Notes under the pieces: generated by a model | Databases searched by the model: none | Told to the model about the DNA's origin: nothing | The model's input: the letters and a program-made list of their open reading frames with translations, nothing else | Shown here: in pieces, positions 18,315-24,967 of the stretch | Position numbering within the stretch: position 1 is the first letter of the stretch | Layout of the letters: each line of letters begins with the position of its first letter | Position numbers and translations under genes: made by a program | Assembly (NCBI GenBank): GCA_039179985.1 | Contig: JBCDED010000049.1 | Coordinates: 1 to 29,822 of the forward strand | Source: JBCCMQ01 sp039179985 | GTDB taxonomy: Bacteria > Pseudomonadota > Alphaproteobacteria > Rhodobacterales > Rhodobacteraceae | Direction: 5' to 3' | DNA length: 29,822 nucleotides

Positions 18315-19313
18315 ATGATGAGCAGTACTTCCGCCCCTCCATCTTCCGCTCCGCGGGAAACGGCGCGCCGCTGGCGCGACCTTGCGCTTTTGGGAGGCCT
18401 GTTTGCGCTGGTGCTGGCCGGGCTAATCGGACTGGCCGCCGCCACGGGCTGGGAAGAGACCCGCGCTGAGATTGCCAAGATCTCCGCGGCGCAATTTGCT
18501 CTGCTCCTCGCCCTCTCGCTGGTTAACTACGCGGCGCGCGGCCTGCGCTGGCACCTCTTTTCTCGCCGGCTCGGGCTTGCGCTGAGCATGGGCGCCGATC
18601 TGCGCCATTTCCTGGGCGGTTTTGCCATGAGCGTGACGCCGGGCCGCGTGGGCGAACTGGTGCGCATGCGCTGGATCCGCCGGGAAACCGGCTGGCCGTT
18701 TGAGCGCACGGCGCCGCTGGTGCTGGTCGACCGCGCCTCGGACCTCGCGGCCATGGGCCTTCTTTTGGCCTGCGCGCTGGCCCTGTCGGCAACGGGCATT
18801 GCCGGGGCTGTTCCTGTTGTTGTTGGTGCCTTGGCACTGGCCCTCGTGGCGACACGACCTGCGATCCTTTCGGCCTCTGCAACGCTGCTTTACCGTGCGC
18901 TCGGCCACTGGCCGCGGCTTTTTGCGCGGCTTCGAGCCGCGTCCCGGTCGCTCAGCCGCTTTTCGCGCACCGACATCTTCCTCAGCTCCCTGATCCTTGG
19001 CTTCATCGGCTGGATCGCGGAAGGCTACGCGTTCTATCTGCTTCTCAGCTGGATGGATGCGCAGATCCTGTTCTGGCCTGCCGTCGCCATCTTTACCTTC
19101 TCAACGCTGGCTGGCGGCCTTACGGGGGCGCCGGGTGGCGTTGGCGGGGCCGAAGCCGCCATGATCGCGCTTCTGACGCTGGAAGGCGTTCCTTTGGAAG
19201 TTTCCGTCCCGGCGACAGCGATCATCCGCGTCACGACGCTCTGGTTCGCCATCGGGATCGGTCTGATCTTCTTCCCCATCGCCGAGCGGCGCTCACTGAA
19301 GGACATGCGATGA
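18315..19313 (+). CDS. LPG-synthase-TM (flippase-like) integral membrane protein
   Basis: A 332-residue protein of the UPF0104 / lysylphosphatidylglycerol synthase transmembrane-domain family, with about eight hydrophobic segments. It contains LVNYAARGLRWHLFSRRLG (about 74-92), MSVTPGRVGELVRMRWI (about 110-126) and LVDRASDLAAMG (about 137-148), the conserved core of that family. Members occur as the flippase half of MprF and as stand-alone proteins next to glycosyltransferases. The start is ATG 18315 (or 18318); no strong ribosome binding site is visible. Its stop overlaps the start of the DprE1-like gene as ATGA. This coupling suggests it may flip the arabinosyl lipid made by its neighbours; that is inference. 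Confidence 0.88.
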   Translation: MMSSTSAPPSSAPRETARRWRDLALLGGLFALVLAGLIGLAAATGWEETRAEIAKISAAQFALLLALSLVNYAARGLRWHLFSRRLGLALSMGADLRHFLGGFAMSVTPGRVGELVRMRWIRRETGWPFERTAPLVLVDRASDLAAMGLLLACALALSATGIAGAVPVVVGALALALVATRPAILSASATLLYRALGHWPRLFARLRAASRSLSRFSRTDIFLSSLILGFIGWIAEGYAFYLLLSWMDAQILFWPAVAIFTFSTLAGGLTGAPGGVGGAEAAMIALLTLEGVPLEVSVPATAIIRVTTLWFAIGIGLIFFPIAERRSLKDMR

Positions 19314-20623
19314 CCTGGAAAACCATGGAATATGCCGGTTGGGGCCGCGCGCTGAAGGCGGAGGGCCGCATCGCCCGGCCCGAGCGCGCATCGGCGCTGA
19401 AGCGGCTTTGCGCGGACAGTCCTGCGCCCGCCATCGGCAACCGGCGCTCCTACGGAGATGCGCCGCTGAACTCCGATGGAGACGCTATAGACATGACCCG
19501 CATGGACCGCATCATCGATTTCGACGCGGATGCAGGGCTTTTGCAGGTCGAGGCGGGCTGCACGATTTCAAACCTGGCCCAGCTTTTTGCCCCCCTTGGC
19601 TGGCTGCCACCCGTCATGCCTGGAACTGGCTTTGCCACGGTTGGCGGCTGTATCGCCATGGATGTCCACGGGAAAAACCACCACCATGCAGGTTCGTTCG
19701 GCCAGCACGTGACCGCGCTGACACTGCTGCAGGGCGAGACGCGCAAGACCGTCACCCCTGAACGGCAGGGAACGCTGTTCAAGGCAACCGTTGGCGGGCT
19801 CGGACAGACCGGTGTGATCGAGAAGGCCACGATCCAGATGCTGCCCTGCAAGGGCGATGTCATGGTTGTCACCGAGCGCCGGGTCGAAAACCTGGACGAG
19901 CACCTTGCCGTACTTGATGCCAGCGACGCCACATATTCCGTCGGCTGGGTCGATGCCACGGCCATGGGCGATGCGCTTGGCCGCGGCATCGTAGAAGAAG
20001 GCGAAACAGGCGGTGGCCTTGTGCCCAAACGCAAGGGCGCGAAATCGGTCCCTTTCGATGCGCCGGCCTTTGCCCTCTCGCCGCGCGTGGTGCGCAACTT
20101 CAACGCTGCCTATTTCCGACGCGTGCCACCCTCTGGGCGCACCGTGGTCAAACCGATCACTGATTTCTTCTTCCCGCTCGACCGGATCCACGACTGGAAC
20201 CGACTTTACGGTAAGACGGGCTTCCATCAGTTCCAATGCGTGCTGCCCTTAAGTGAAACCGCAGTGTTGCGCGAGATGCTGGAGGTGATCGGCCGCGCCG
20301 GCATCGCCTCACCGCTTGCGGTCTTGAAGCGCATGGGGCCGGGGCGCGCGGGGTTCATGAGCTTTCCCATGGAAGGCTACACGTTGGCCGTCGACTTCCC
20401 CAACCGCGGCCATGCAATCGACCTCGTGATCCGGCTGCAAGATATGACCGCCGACGCCGGCGGACGCATCTATCTGGCCAAGGATGCACTGGCCCGGGGC
20501 GGCGATGTCCGTGCCATGTATCCTGAGTGGCATGACTGGCGTGTGGTCGCGGAAAAATCCGACCCCGAAGGAAATCTGACAACCGATCTGGTGCGCCGCC
20601 TGGATCTGAGGAGCGCGCCGTGA
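19310..20623 (+). CDS. dprE1: DprE1-like FAD-dependent decaprenylphosphoryl-ribose 2'-oxidase
   Basis: A 437-residue flavoprotein expected to oxidise the 2'-hydroxyl of polyprenyl-phospho-beta-D-ribose to the keto intermediate. The FAD-binding PCMH domain (about 20-180) has NRRSYGDAPLN at 44-54 and the segment GGCIAMDVHGKNHHHAGSF at 112-130; H120-G-K122 corresponds to His132-Gly-Lys134 of the mycobacterial enzyme. The C-terminal DprE1 domain contains AVDFP (360-364) and RIYLAKDA (386-393), with K391 equivalent to Lys418. The residue equivalent to Cys387 is Ala360. The ending AMYPEWHDW and LVRRLDL also match DprE1. It overlaps its neighbours on both sides (ATGA, GTGA). Confidence 0.88.
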   Translation: MTWKTMEYAGWGRALKAEGRIARPERASALKRLCADSPAPAIGNRRSYGDAPLNSDGDAIDMTRMDRIIDFDADAGLLQVEAGCTISNLAQLFAPLGWLPPVMPGTGFATVGGCIAMDVHGKNHHHAGSFGQHVTALTLLQGETRKTVTPERQGTLFKATVGGLGQTGVIEKATIQMLPCKGDVMVVTERRVENLDEHLAVLDASDATYSVGWVDATAMGDALGRGIVEEGETGGGLVPKRKGAKSVPFDAPAFALSPRVVRNFNAAYFRRVPPSGRTVVKPITDFFFPLDRIHDWNRLYGKTGFHQFQCVLPLSETAVLREMLEVIGRAGIASPLAVLKRMGPGRAGFMSFPMEGYTLAVDFPNRGHAIDLVIRLQDMTADAGGRIYLAKDALARGGDVRAMYPEWHDWRVVAEKSDPEGNLTTDLVRRLDLRSAP

Positions 20624-21357
20624 CCGAAACCTGGATCATCCTTGGCGCCACGTCTTCCATGGCGCGGGCACTTGCACGCGCCCTGTCCGAACGCGGCGCC
20701 GGGCTGCTTTTGGCAGGACGCGATATGGACGACCTTAAGATCAGCGCCGAAGACTGCCGCCTGCGCGGCGCGCGCTTTGCCGAGGCGATCAAATTCGACG
20801 CCCGCGATCCCCGCGGATTCGAGGCGATCTATGACCGCGCGGTGCGGGAAGACGGCGAGTTGAACGTGGCGGTCTTTGTCGGCTCGATGCCGCCGCAGGA
20901 GGCCATAGACGCCGACCCTTCCCTGATCGACGGAACCGTGACAGACAGTTTTATCGGTCCGGCCACCTTTCTGCAGGGCTTTGTGCCCTTCATGGAAGAG
21001 CGCGGCGGCGGAACGGTGGTCGGCGTGGGCTCGGTCGCGGGCGACCGGGGCCGGATCGGCAACTACGTCTACGGGTCCGCGAAGGCAGGGTTCCACACCT
21101 ACCTATCGGGCCTGCGTAACCGGATGACCCGGGCGGGCGGCCACGTGGTGACTGTGAAACCTGGTTTCGTGGACACGGCCATGACCTGGGGCATCGACGG
21201 CATGTTCCTCGTGGCCCCACCGCAAAAGGTGGCTGACGATATTTTGAGGGCTGTCCGGAAGAAGCGGAACATCATCTATACGCCGTTTTTCTGGCGCTAC
21301 ATCATGCTGATTATCCGGTCCGTTCCAGAGTTCATCTTCAAAAAACTCTCGATCTGA
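20620..21357 (+). CDS. dprE2: DprE2-like short-chain reductase (ketoribose lipid to arabinose lipid)
   Basis: A 245-residue SDR protein expected to reduce the 2'-keto intermediate with NAD(P)H, giving polyprenyl-phospho-D-arabinofuranose. The nucleotide-binding turn is LGATSSMARALA (8-19). The catalytic residues are S138 in VGSVAGDRGR, Y151 and K155 in YVYGSAKAG. VKPGFVDTAMT (179-189) and the C-terminal FWRYIMLIIRSVPEFIFK resemble DprE2, including a hydrophobic tail. The start is GTG 20620-20622, sharing bases with the DprE1 TGA. The last 61 bases overlap the end of the convergent UbiA-domain gene. As an SDR alone the substrate would be open; the DprE1 neighbour makes the call firm. Confidence 0.87.
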   Translation: MTETWIILGATSSMARALARALSERGAGLLLAGRDMDDLKISAEDCRLRGARFAEAIKFDARDPRGFEAIYDRAVREDGELNVAVFVGSMPPQEAIDADPSLIDGTVTDSFIGPATFLQGFVPFMEERGGGTVVGVGSVAGDRGRIGNYVYGSAKAGFHTYLSGLRNRMTRAGGHVVTVKPGFVDTAMTWGIDGMFLVAPPQKVADDILRAVRKKRNIIYTPFFWRYIMLIIRSVPEFIFKKLSI

Positions 21358-22799
21358 CCCGGGTCAGTCCCGAACCACTCGGCCCAGAGACCCGCGGCGT
21401 AGAACAGGATCGACAGGGTGATCAGGATCACACCGATCCCAAAACGGTCCCGCATCGCAAAGACGATGGGGTCGTAGTCTTGCTTACCGGCATAGCCCAG
21501 AAGCACCATGCGCAAGAGCCAAACCGCAATGGGAATAAGCGCCACCCACAAAAGCCAGCGGGTTGGGTAAAGCTCCAGGGCCTGATCGGAAAAGGAGTAG
21601 AAGAAGAAAATAAGCAGTGCCGCAACGGTCCCAAGGGCAGCCACATTCAGAAGATCGCCTCGGTCCGGCCGGCCGTAACCGCGACCGGGCAGACGCTCGT
21701 CGGATTTGGCAAGCGTGAGCTCTGTAAGCCGCTTTACGGAGCCCAGCGTCAGAAAAACTGGAAAGACAAAGGCCAGAAGGTAGCCCGTGGCCTCAACGCC
21801 ACTGGCGACCGCCCCTGCAACCACACGTATAGTATAGAGGGACGCGAGTGTGGCGATGTCGATCCAGCGCAAGCGTTTGAGCTTAAGCGAATAGGCCAGG
21901 GACAGAATCATGTAAAAAACGACCACGCCCAAAAACGCCCAACCTAGGCTCGCGCCAAGGATCAACGCCAGAGCACCCAATCCGGCGCAACTCGCCATCC
22001 CCGAAGAGATCGGAACGTCGCCGGCCGCAAAGGGCCGCTTGCACTTTGTCGGGTGCCTCCGATCGGCGTCGAGATCGAGGAGGTCGTTCACAATATATAT
22101 AGAAGAGGCTGCCGCGCAGAACGCCGCAATCCCGACCAGAACGTGCCAGAAGGTCACAAGATCAAAGGCATGGGCCGCAATCATCGGCAGGAAGAGCAGG
22201 ACGTTTTTGACCCATTGATGGGGCCTGAGGGCACGGATCAGATCCCTTCGCCGCCAGCCGCCGCTGACCTCGACCACCTCTTTGCCGTTTGCCCGCAGAT
22301 CTTCCGCGGCTCGAGAGTGGTTGCCGACGATGATGGCAACGCCGGAGGCGTCCCAAACAGGCCTGTCCGCAGACGCGTCCCCCGCATAGTCAAAACCGCG
22401 ATCACCGTAGGCTGCGGTTAGAGCGCCGGCCTTGGCCGCCCCCTTCAGGTTGTGCTCGCCGTCTGAACCCAGAACGCCGTCGGCAAGACCATGGTGCTTT
22501 GCAAGCCGCGCCACCAGACGCTCATCCGAGGCTGACGCCAGGACAACTTTGTGCCCGTCGTCCCGCGCGGCCGCGGCCATATCCAGGATCTCCTGCCGGA
22601 CTGGCAGGCGCTCCACCGGCAGGTCCACGCGGTCGGTCAGTGCCCGCTTCAGGCGCGCAGGCGCGCGGATATTGGCAAATGTGTCTCCGATAACGCCAAC
22701 GGGATCCTGCGACAGGCCCGCCCAGAAACTCTCGAGCAGCATGTCGGTTTTCAGAAACGTACCGTCGACATCCAGAACAAGCGGTCGCTTATCCGCCAT
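21297..22799 (-). CDS. HAD phosphatase fused to UbiA-type polyprenyl-phosphate phosphoribosyltransferase
   Basis: A 500-residue two-domain protein. Residues 1-185 are a HAD phosphatase: D10-V-D12-GT, S89-A-S91, K119, and GD141ASAD145. Residues 185-500 are a UbiA membrane transferase resembling decaprenyl-phosphate phosphoribosyltransferase (Rv3806c), with RPHQWVKNVLLFLP (192-205), the aspartate motif N238-DLLDLDADRRHPTK252, YSLKLKRL (303-310), and DYDPIVFAMRDRFG (441-454). It likely joins polyprenyl phosphate with PRPP to give polyprenyl-phospho-phosphoribose. The HAD part may then remove the 5-phosphate, a step done by a separate PAP2-type enzyme (Rv3807c) in mycobacteria. Its start overlaps the end of the lytic transglycosylase gene by 11 bases. 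No second prenyl substrate gene is nearby. Confidence 0.88.
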   Translation of the reverse strand: MADKRPLVLDVDGTFLKTDMLLESFWAGLSQDPVGVIGDTFANIRAPARLKRALTDRVDLPVERLPVRQEILDMAAAARDDGHKVVLASASDERLVARLAKHHGLADGVLGSDGEHNLKGAAKAGALTAAYGDRGFDYAGDASADRPVWDASGVAIIVGNHSRAAEDLRANGKEVVEVSGGWRRRDLIRALRPHQWVKNVLLFLPMIAAHAFDLVTFWHVLVGIAAFCAAASSIYIVNDLLDLDADRRHPTKCKRPFAAGDVPISSGMASCAGLGALALILGASLGWAFLGVVVFYMILSLAYSLKLKRLRWIDIATLASLYTIRVVAGAVASGVEATGYLLAFVFPVFLTLGSVKRLTELTLAKSDERLPGRGYGRPDRGDLLNVAALGTVAALLIFFFYSFSDQALELYPTRWLLWVALIPIAVWLLRMVLLGYAGKQDYDPIVFAMRDRFGIGVILITLSILFYAAGLWAEWFGTDPGQIESFLKMNSGTDRIISMM

Positions 22800-23670
22800 T
22801 GGCTGACGCCTGCACGTAACGCGTGTCGAAAACGCAAGGGTCGGTCGCCAGACGCGGCGCGCTTACGCAGAGCTCTTTTGCCACGGCCCAGGCCGCCAGG
22901 ACCTTGGGTACATAGGCGCGCGTCTCGGCATAGGGCGGAACGCCCTCGTAGGCATCCACCGCCCCTTCCCCGGCATTATACCCGGCAAGCGCCAGCAGCG
23001 GGTCATCGTCGAAACGTTCAAGAAGCCAGTCGAGATAGGTGGTGCCGCCGCGAATGCTTTCACCGGGGTTCATGCGGTCTTTCACGCCAAACCGCTCGGC
23101 CGTGGCCGGCATCAGTTGCATCAGCCCCCCGGCGCCTGCGTGACTTACGGCGTCGGTCTTACCTGCGGATTCGGTCCAGATCACCGCCAGCGCGAAGGCG
23201 GGCGACACCCGGTTCTTGCGGGTATGTTGCTGGACGAGGTGTCCATGGGTGCTGGCAAGTTCCTGCATGGCGCTGAGCGACGGGGTGATGCGCCGCGGCC
23301 CGCCGGGCGCCTGAGACAGCTGCAGAATGGCCCGGTCCAGCCGGTTGGGGTCGGCGGCCAGAACAGATGGCGATATTCCCGCCCAGAACCAGCCGGACGC
23401 AGTGCTTTGCGGCCCGTCCTGCGGCGACAGAGAAGGCGCCTCCACATCCGGGCGCCGCACGCGCACGGTCTTGGAGCGCGTCCAGCCCTGCGGTGTCAGC
23501 GCCAGGGGCTCGGCCGTCGGATCGATTTGCACAAGTTTTCGCGGCGCACCTTTGGGAGCTACCGACACGTGCCGGGCTTCGAACTTGGGAAAAGGCGGCG
23601 GTGCGGAAGTGTCTTCGGCGAAGGCCGACTGCCCTATGCCAGCGCATAGAATGATGAACATCCATCGCAT
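22789..23670 (-). CDS. Lytic transglycosylase (SLT domain)
   Basis: A 293-residue exported murein-cleaving enzyme. A signal peptide (cleavage near AFA-ED, residues 18-19) is followed by a proline-rich low-complexity region of about 110 residues and a family-1 SLT domain at about 150-260. The catalytic glutamate is E167 in IWTESAG, followed by GAGGLMQLMPATAERFG (178-195) and LALAGYNAGEGAVDAY (226-241). The start ATG 23670-23668 gives the signal peptide; an upstream in-frame extension lacks protein character. The stop overlaps the HAD-UbiA start. It is divergent from the pilus genes, so it could open the murein for the pilus machine, though general wall turnover is equally possible. Confidence 0.92.
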   Translation of the reverse strand: MRWMFIILCAGIGQSAFAEDTSAPPPFPKFEARHVSVAPKGAPRKLVQIDPTAEPLALTPQGWTRSKTVRVRRPDVEAPSLSPQDGPQSTASGWFWAGISPSVLAADPNRLDRAILQLSQAPGGPRRITPSLSAMQELASTHGHLVQQHTRKNRVSPAFALAVIWTESAGKTDAVSHAGAGGLMQLMPATAERFGVKDRMNPGESIRGGTTYLDWLLERFDDDPLLALAGYNAGEGAVDAYEGVPPYAETRAYVPKVLAAWAVAKELCVSAPRLATDPCVFDTRYVQASANGG

Positions 23671-24022
23671 CGCGTGGACTTTCTTTTTGCTGCTCTCGCA
23701 CCAGTAATGGCAAAAAACCAAGCCTCGCGCCAGTATTTCGGTGCGTTCGGCCCCCCAAAAACAGGACGATTCGCATCGAATCCAAGCGTTAAACCCACCC
23801 GAAAGCACAAATTCATTGTTTTTTCTTTTCTTTATTTACAATGCGTTAGCAAAAATACGTGGGGGTCGGCGTGCAGTTCCGAAAATGTACGACGCCGGTC
23901 AAAGTCTCGCCGCAATCGGCTGGCTTATTCGCAGCATACCAAGTCACACGATGTCCGGAACAAAGTGTTGCGACAGTGGCAAGGTGAAAGTGGAACGAGC
24001 GAGCACATTATTGGAGGGACAC
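23671..24022. other. Divergent intergenic region upstream of the Tad locus
   Basis: This 352-base gap lies between the lytic transglycosylase (minus) and the first Flp pilin (plus). It contains an AT-rich patch at about 23800-23860 in otherwise GC-rich DNA and a good ribosome binding site (GGAGGG) just before the pilin start. Open frames crossing it have no protein-like features. It should hold promoters for both directions and a long untranslated leader for the pilin. Confidence 0.7.
23816..23842 (+). promoter_or_regulatory. flp: Candidate promoter of the Flp pilin / Tad locus
   Basis: TTGTTT (23816-23821) and TACAAT (23837-23842) are spaced by 15 bases in a T-rich tract, the only such tract in the region. 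If used, it would give a leader of about 170 bases. The spacing is short, so the call is tentative. Confidence 0.3.
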
Positions 24023-24223
24023 ATGAAACTGTTCACTATCGCTAAGAACTTCATCAACGACGAAGACGGTGCGGTTACCGTCGACTGGGTTGTTCTGACC
24101 TCGGCCATCGTTGGCCTCGGCATCGCTGTTATGCTGTCGGTTGGTAACTCCACGGCTAACCTGGCTGGCGACATCTCGCAGGCTCTCGACGCCGTCACGA
24201 TCCCGACCTACACCGGACCTTAA
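24023..24223 (+). CDS. flp: Flp-type IVb pilin, copy 1
   Basis: This 66-residue prepilin is the structural subunit of the Tad pilus. After a short leader, the processing site is at DEDG16-A17, giving a mature pilin of 50 residues beginning AVTVDWVVLTSAIVGLG. The hydrophobic stretch (about 17-42) forms the pilus core helix. At +5 there is Asp (D21) and at +6 Trp, in place of the usual Glu-Tyr. ATG 24023 was chosen because GGAGGG precedes it by 6 bases; the frame is open upstream but that would bury the leader. A terminator follows, which should make this the most abundant message of the locus. Confidence 0.93.
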   Translation: MKLFTIAKNFINDEDGAVTVDWVVLTSAIVGLGIAVMLSVGNSTANLAGDISQALDAVTIPTYTGP

Positions 24224-24242
24224 TAGGCGCCGTCGTAAGTCT

Positions 24243-24259
24243 GCGGCTCTTCGAGCCGC
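24243..24259 (+). other. Stable hairpin after pilin copy 1
   Basis: GCGGCT (24243-24248) pairs with AGCCGC (24254-24259) around CTTCG. It lies between the pilin stop and the terminator at 24272, so it could protect the 3' end of the pilin message. There is no T-tract of its own. Confidence 0.5.
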
Positions 24260-24271
24260 TCAGAAATCAGG

Positions 24272-24300
24272 AACCGCGGTCGCTTTGCGCCGCGGTTTTT
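24272..24300 (+). terminator. Intrinsic terminator after pilin copy 1
   Basis: AACCGCGG (24272-24279) pairs perfectly with CCGCGGTT (24290-24297) around a 10-base loop and runs into five T. It would end most transcripts after the first pilin, leaving partial read-through or a second promoter for the remainder of the locus. Confidence 0.82.
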
Positions 24301-24400
24301 GCTTGTTGCGCCTCCGTTGGCGTAGGGGTCACCGGAACAGAAACGAACCGTTTCGGAGAACCGCCGGAAAACTCAGCGTTTGCCGCAGTTTAGGAAAACC

Positions 24401-24472
24401 GGCGCCACAGTGGCGCCCCAATCTGGCAACAACCTGCCGCTGTAAGGCGATCTGCGGCGCCTGTGTGGCGCA
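24401..24472 (+). repeat. Two copies of GGCGCC-N5-GGCGC between the pilin genes
   Basis: The first copy is a perfect 17-base inverted repeat, GGCGCCAC-A-GTGGCGCC (24401-24417). The second, GGCGCC-TGTGT-GGCGCA (24456-24472), starts 55 bases later and has one mismatch in the outer arm. They lie 43-114 bases before the start of pilin copy 2, a position suitable for operators or RNA hairpins. Confidence 0.55.
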
Positions 24473-24514
24473 CCTGAGGTCGTAAGTGACTGGTTGAGAG
24501 GACCGGAGGAAAAA

Positions 24515-24715
24515 ATGCGCATTCTGCACGATGCCTGGACATTTTTCTCGGACGAAGACGGCGCCGTTACGGTGGATTGGGTCGTACTGACGGCCGCGTT
24601 GGTGATCCTGGGGCTGACCGTGCTCTTGTCGGTTGCCAACTCGACGGAAGCACTCGCCACCCGGACCTCAAGCAGCCTCGATTCAATGGACCCCGCATCG
24701 ACCTTCCTTGACTAG
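24515..24715 (+). CDS. flp: Flp-type IVb pilin, copy 2
   Basis: This 66-residue paralogue of the first pilin has the same processing motif at the same place (DEDG16-A17, then VTVDWVVLTAALVILGL). The mature size is the same (50 residues), but the C-terminal half differs: TRTSSSLDSMDPASTFLD instead of the DISQALDAVTI type tail. It has a basic Arg at position 2 and Trp at 8 in the leader. ATG 24515 follows CCGGAGG by about 6 bases; an in-frame ATG 7 codons earlier lacks this spacing. It may be a minor pilin or one expressed under other conditions. Confidence 0.9.
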   Translation: MRILHDAWTFFSDEDGAVTVDWVVLTAALVILGLTVLLSVANSTEALATRTSSSLDSMDPASTFLD

Positions 24716-24967
24716 CGCGCCAAATGGGCAAGCGACGGCGGCTGCAGTCCGCTTTCGCCGGCCTCCCCGAACGCCTCACCGCGCGTTGCACAGTCCGCCA
24801 GCGACGAGCCCCGGCCAGGGCTTTGAATATGAAGGTGCAAAACCTTCCCAACGGCCTTTTTTGCGCATTGTTTTGCCACATTCGCGCGGGAAACTATCAG
24901 TCAGCCCGGGTGGTTTTGGTGCAGAACAGGCAACGCACGCCTCCCCAGAGCATTGAGAGGACGAGCC
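24716..24967 (+). other. Intergenic region between pilin copy 2 and cpaB
   Basis: No gene was found in these 252 bases; in particular there is no cpaA prepilin peptidase, which sits here in many Tad loci. A small hairpin GAAGGT-GCAAA-ACCTTC lies around 24833-24850, followed after about 10 bases by six T (CGGCCTTTTTTGCG), possibly a weak terminator for pilin 2. Confidence 0.45.

Noticed and set aside
18315..22799. Recent transfer of the arabinose cassette from an actinobacterium
   Set aside because: No insertion sequence, tRNA or integrase flanks it, and base composition by eye is like its neighbours; gram-negative homologues are known, so no recent transfer needs to be invoked.
23741..24022. 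Longer form of pilin copy 1 with a 94-residue N-terminal extension
   Set aside because: It would place the prepilin leader in the middle of the protein; the ATG at 24023 has a strong ribosome binding site and gives the standard Flp size.
23900..24022. Possible sigma-54 promoter before the first pilin (TGGC...GC patterns)
   Set aside because: The GG and GC elements do not have the required 10-base spacing in any candidate examined by eye.
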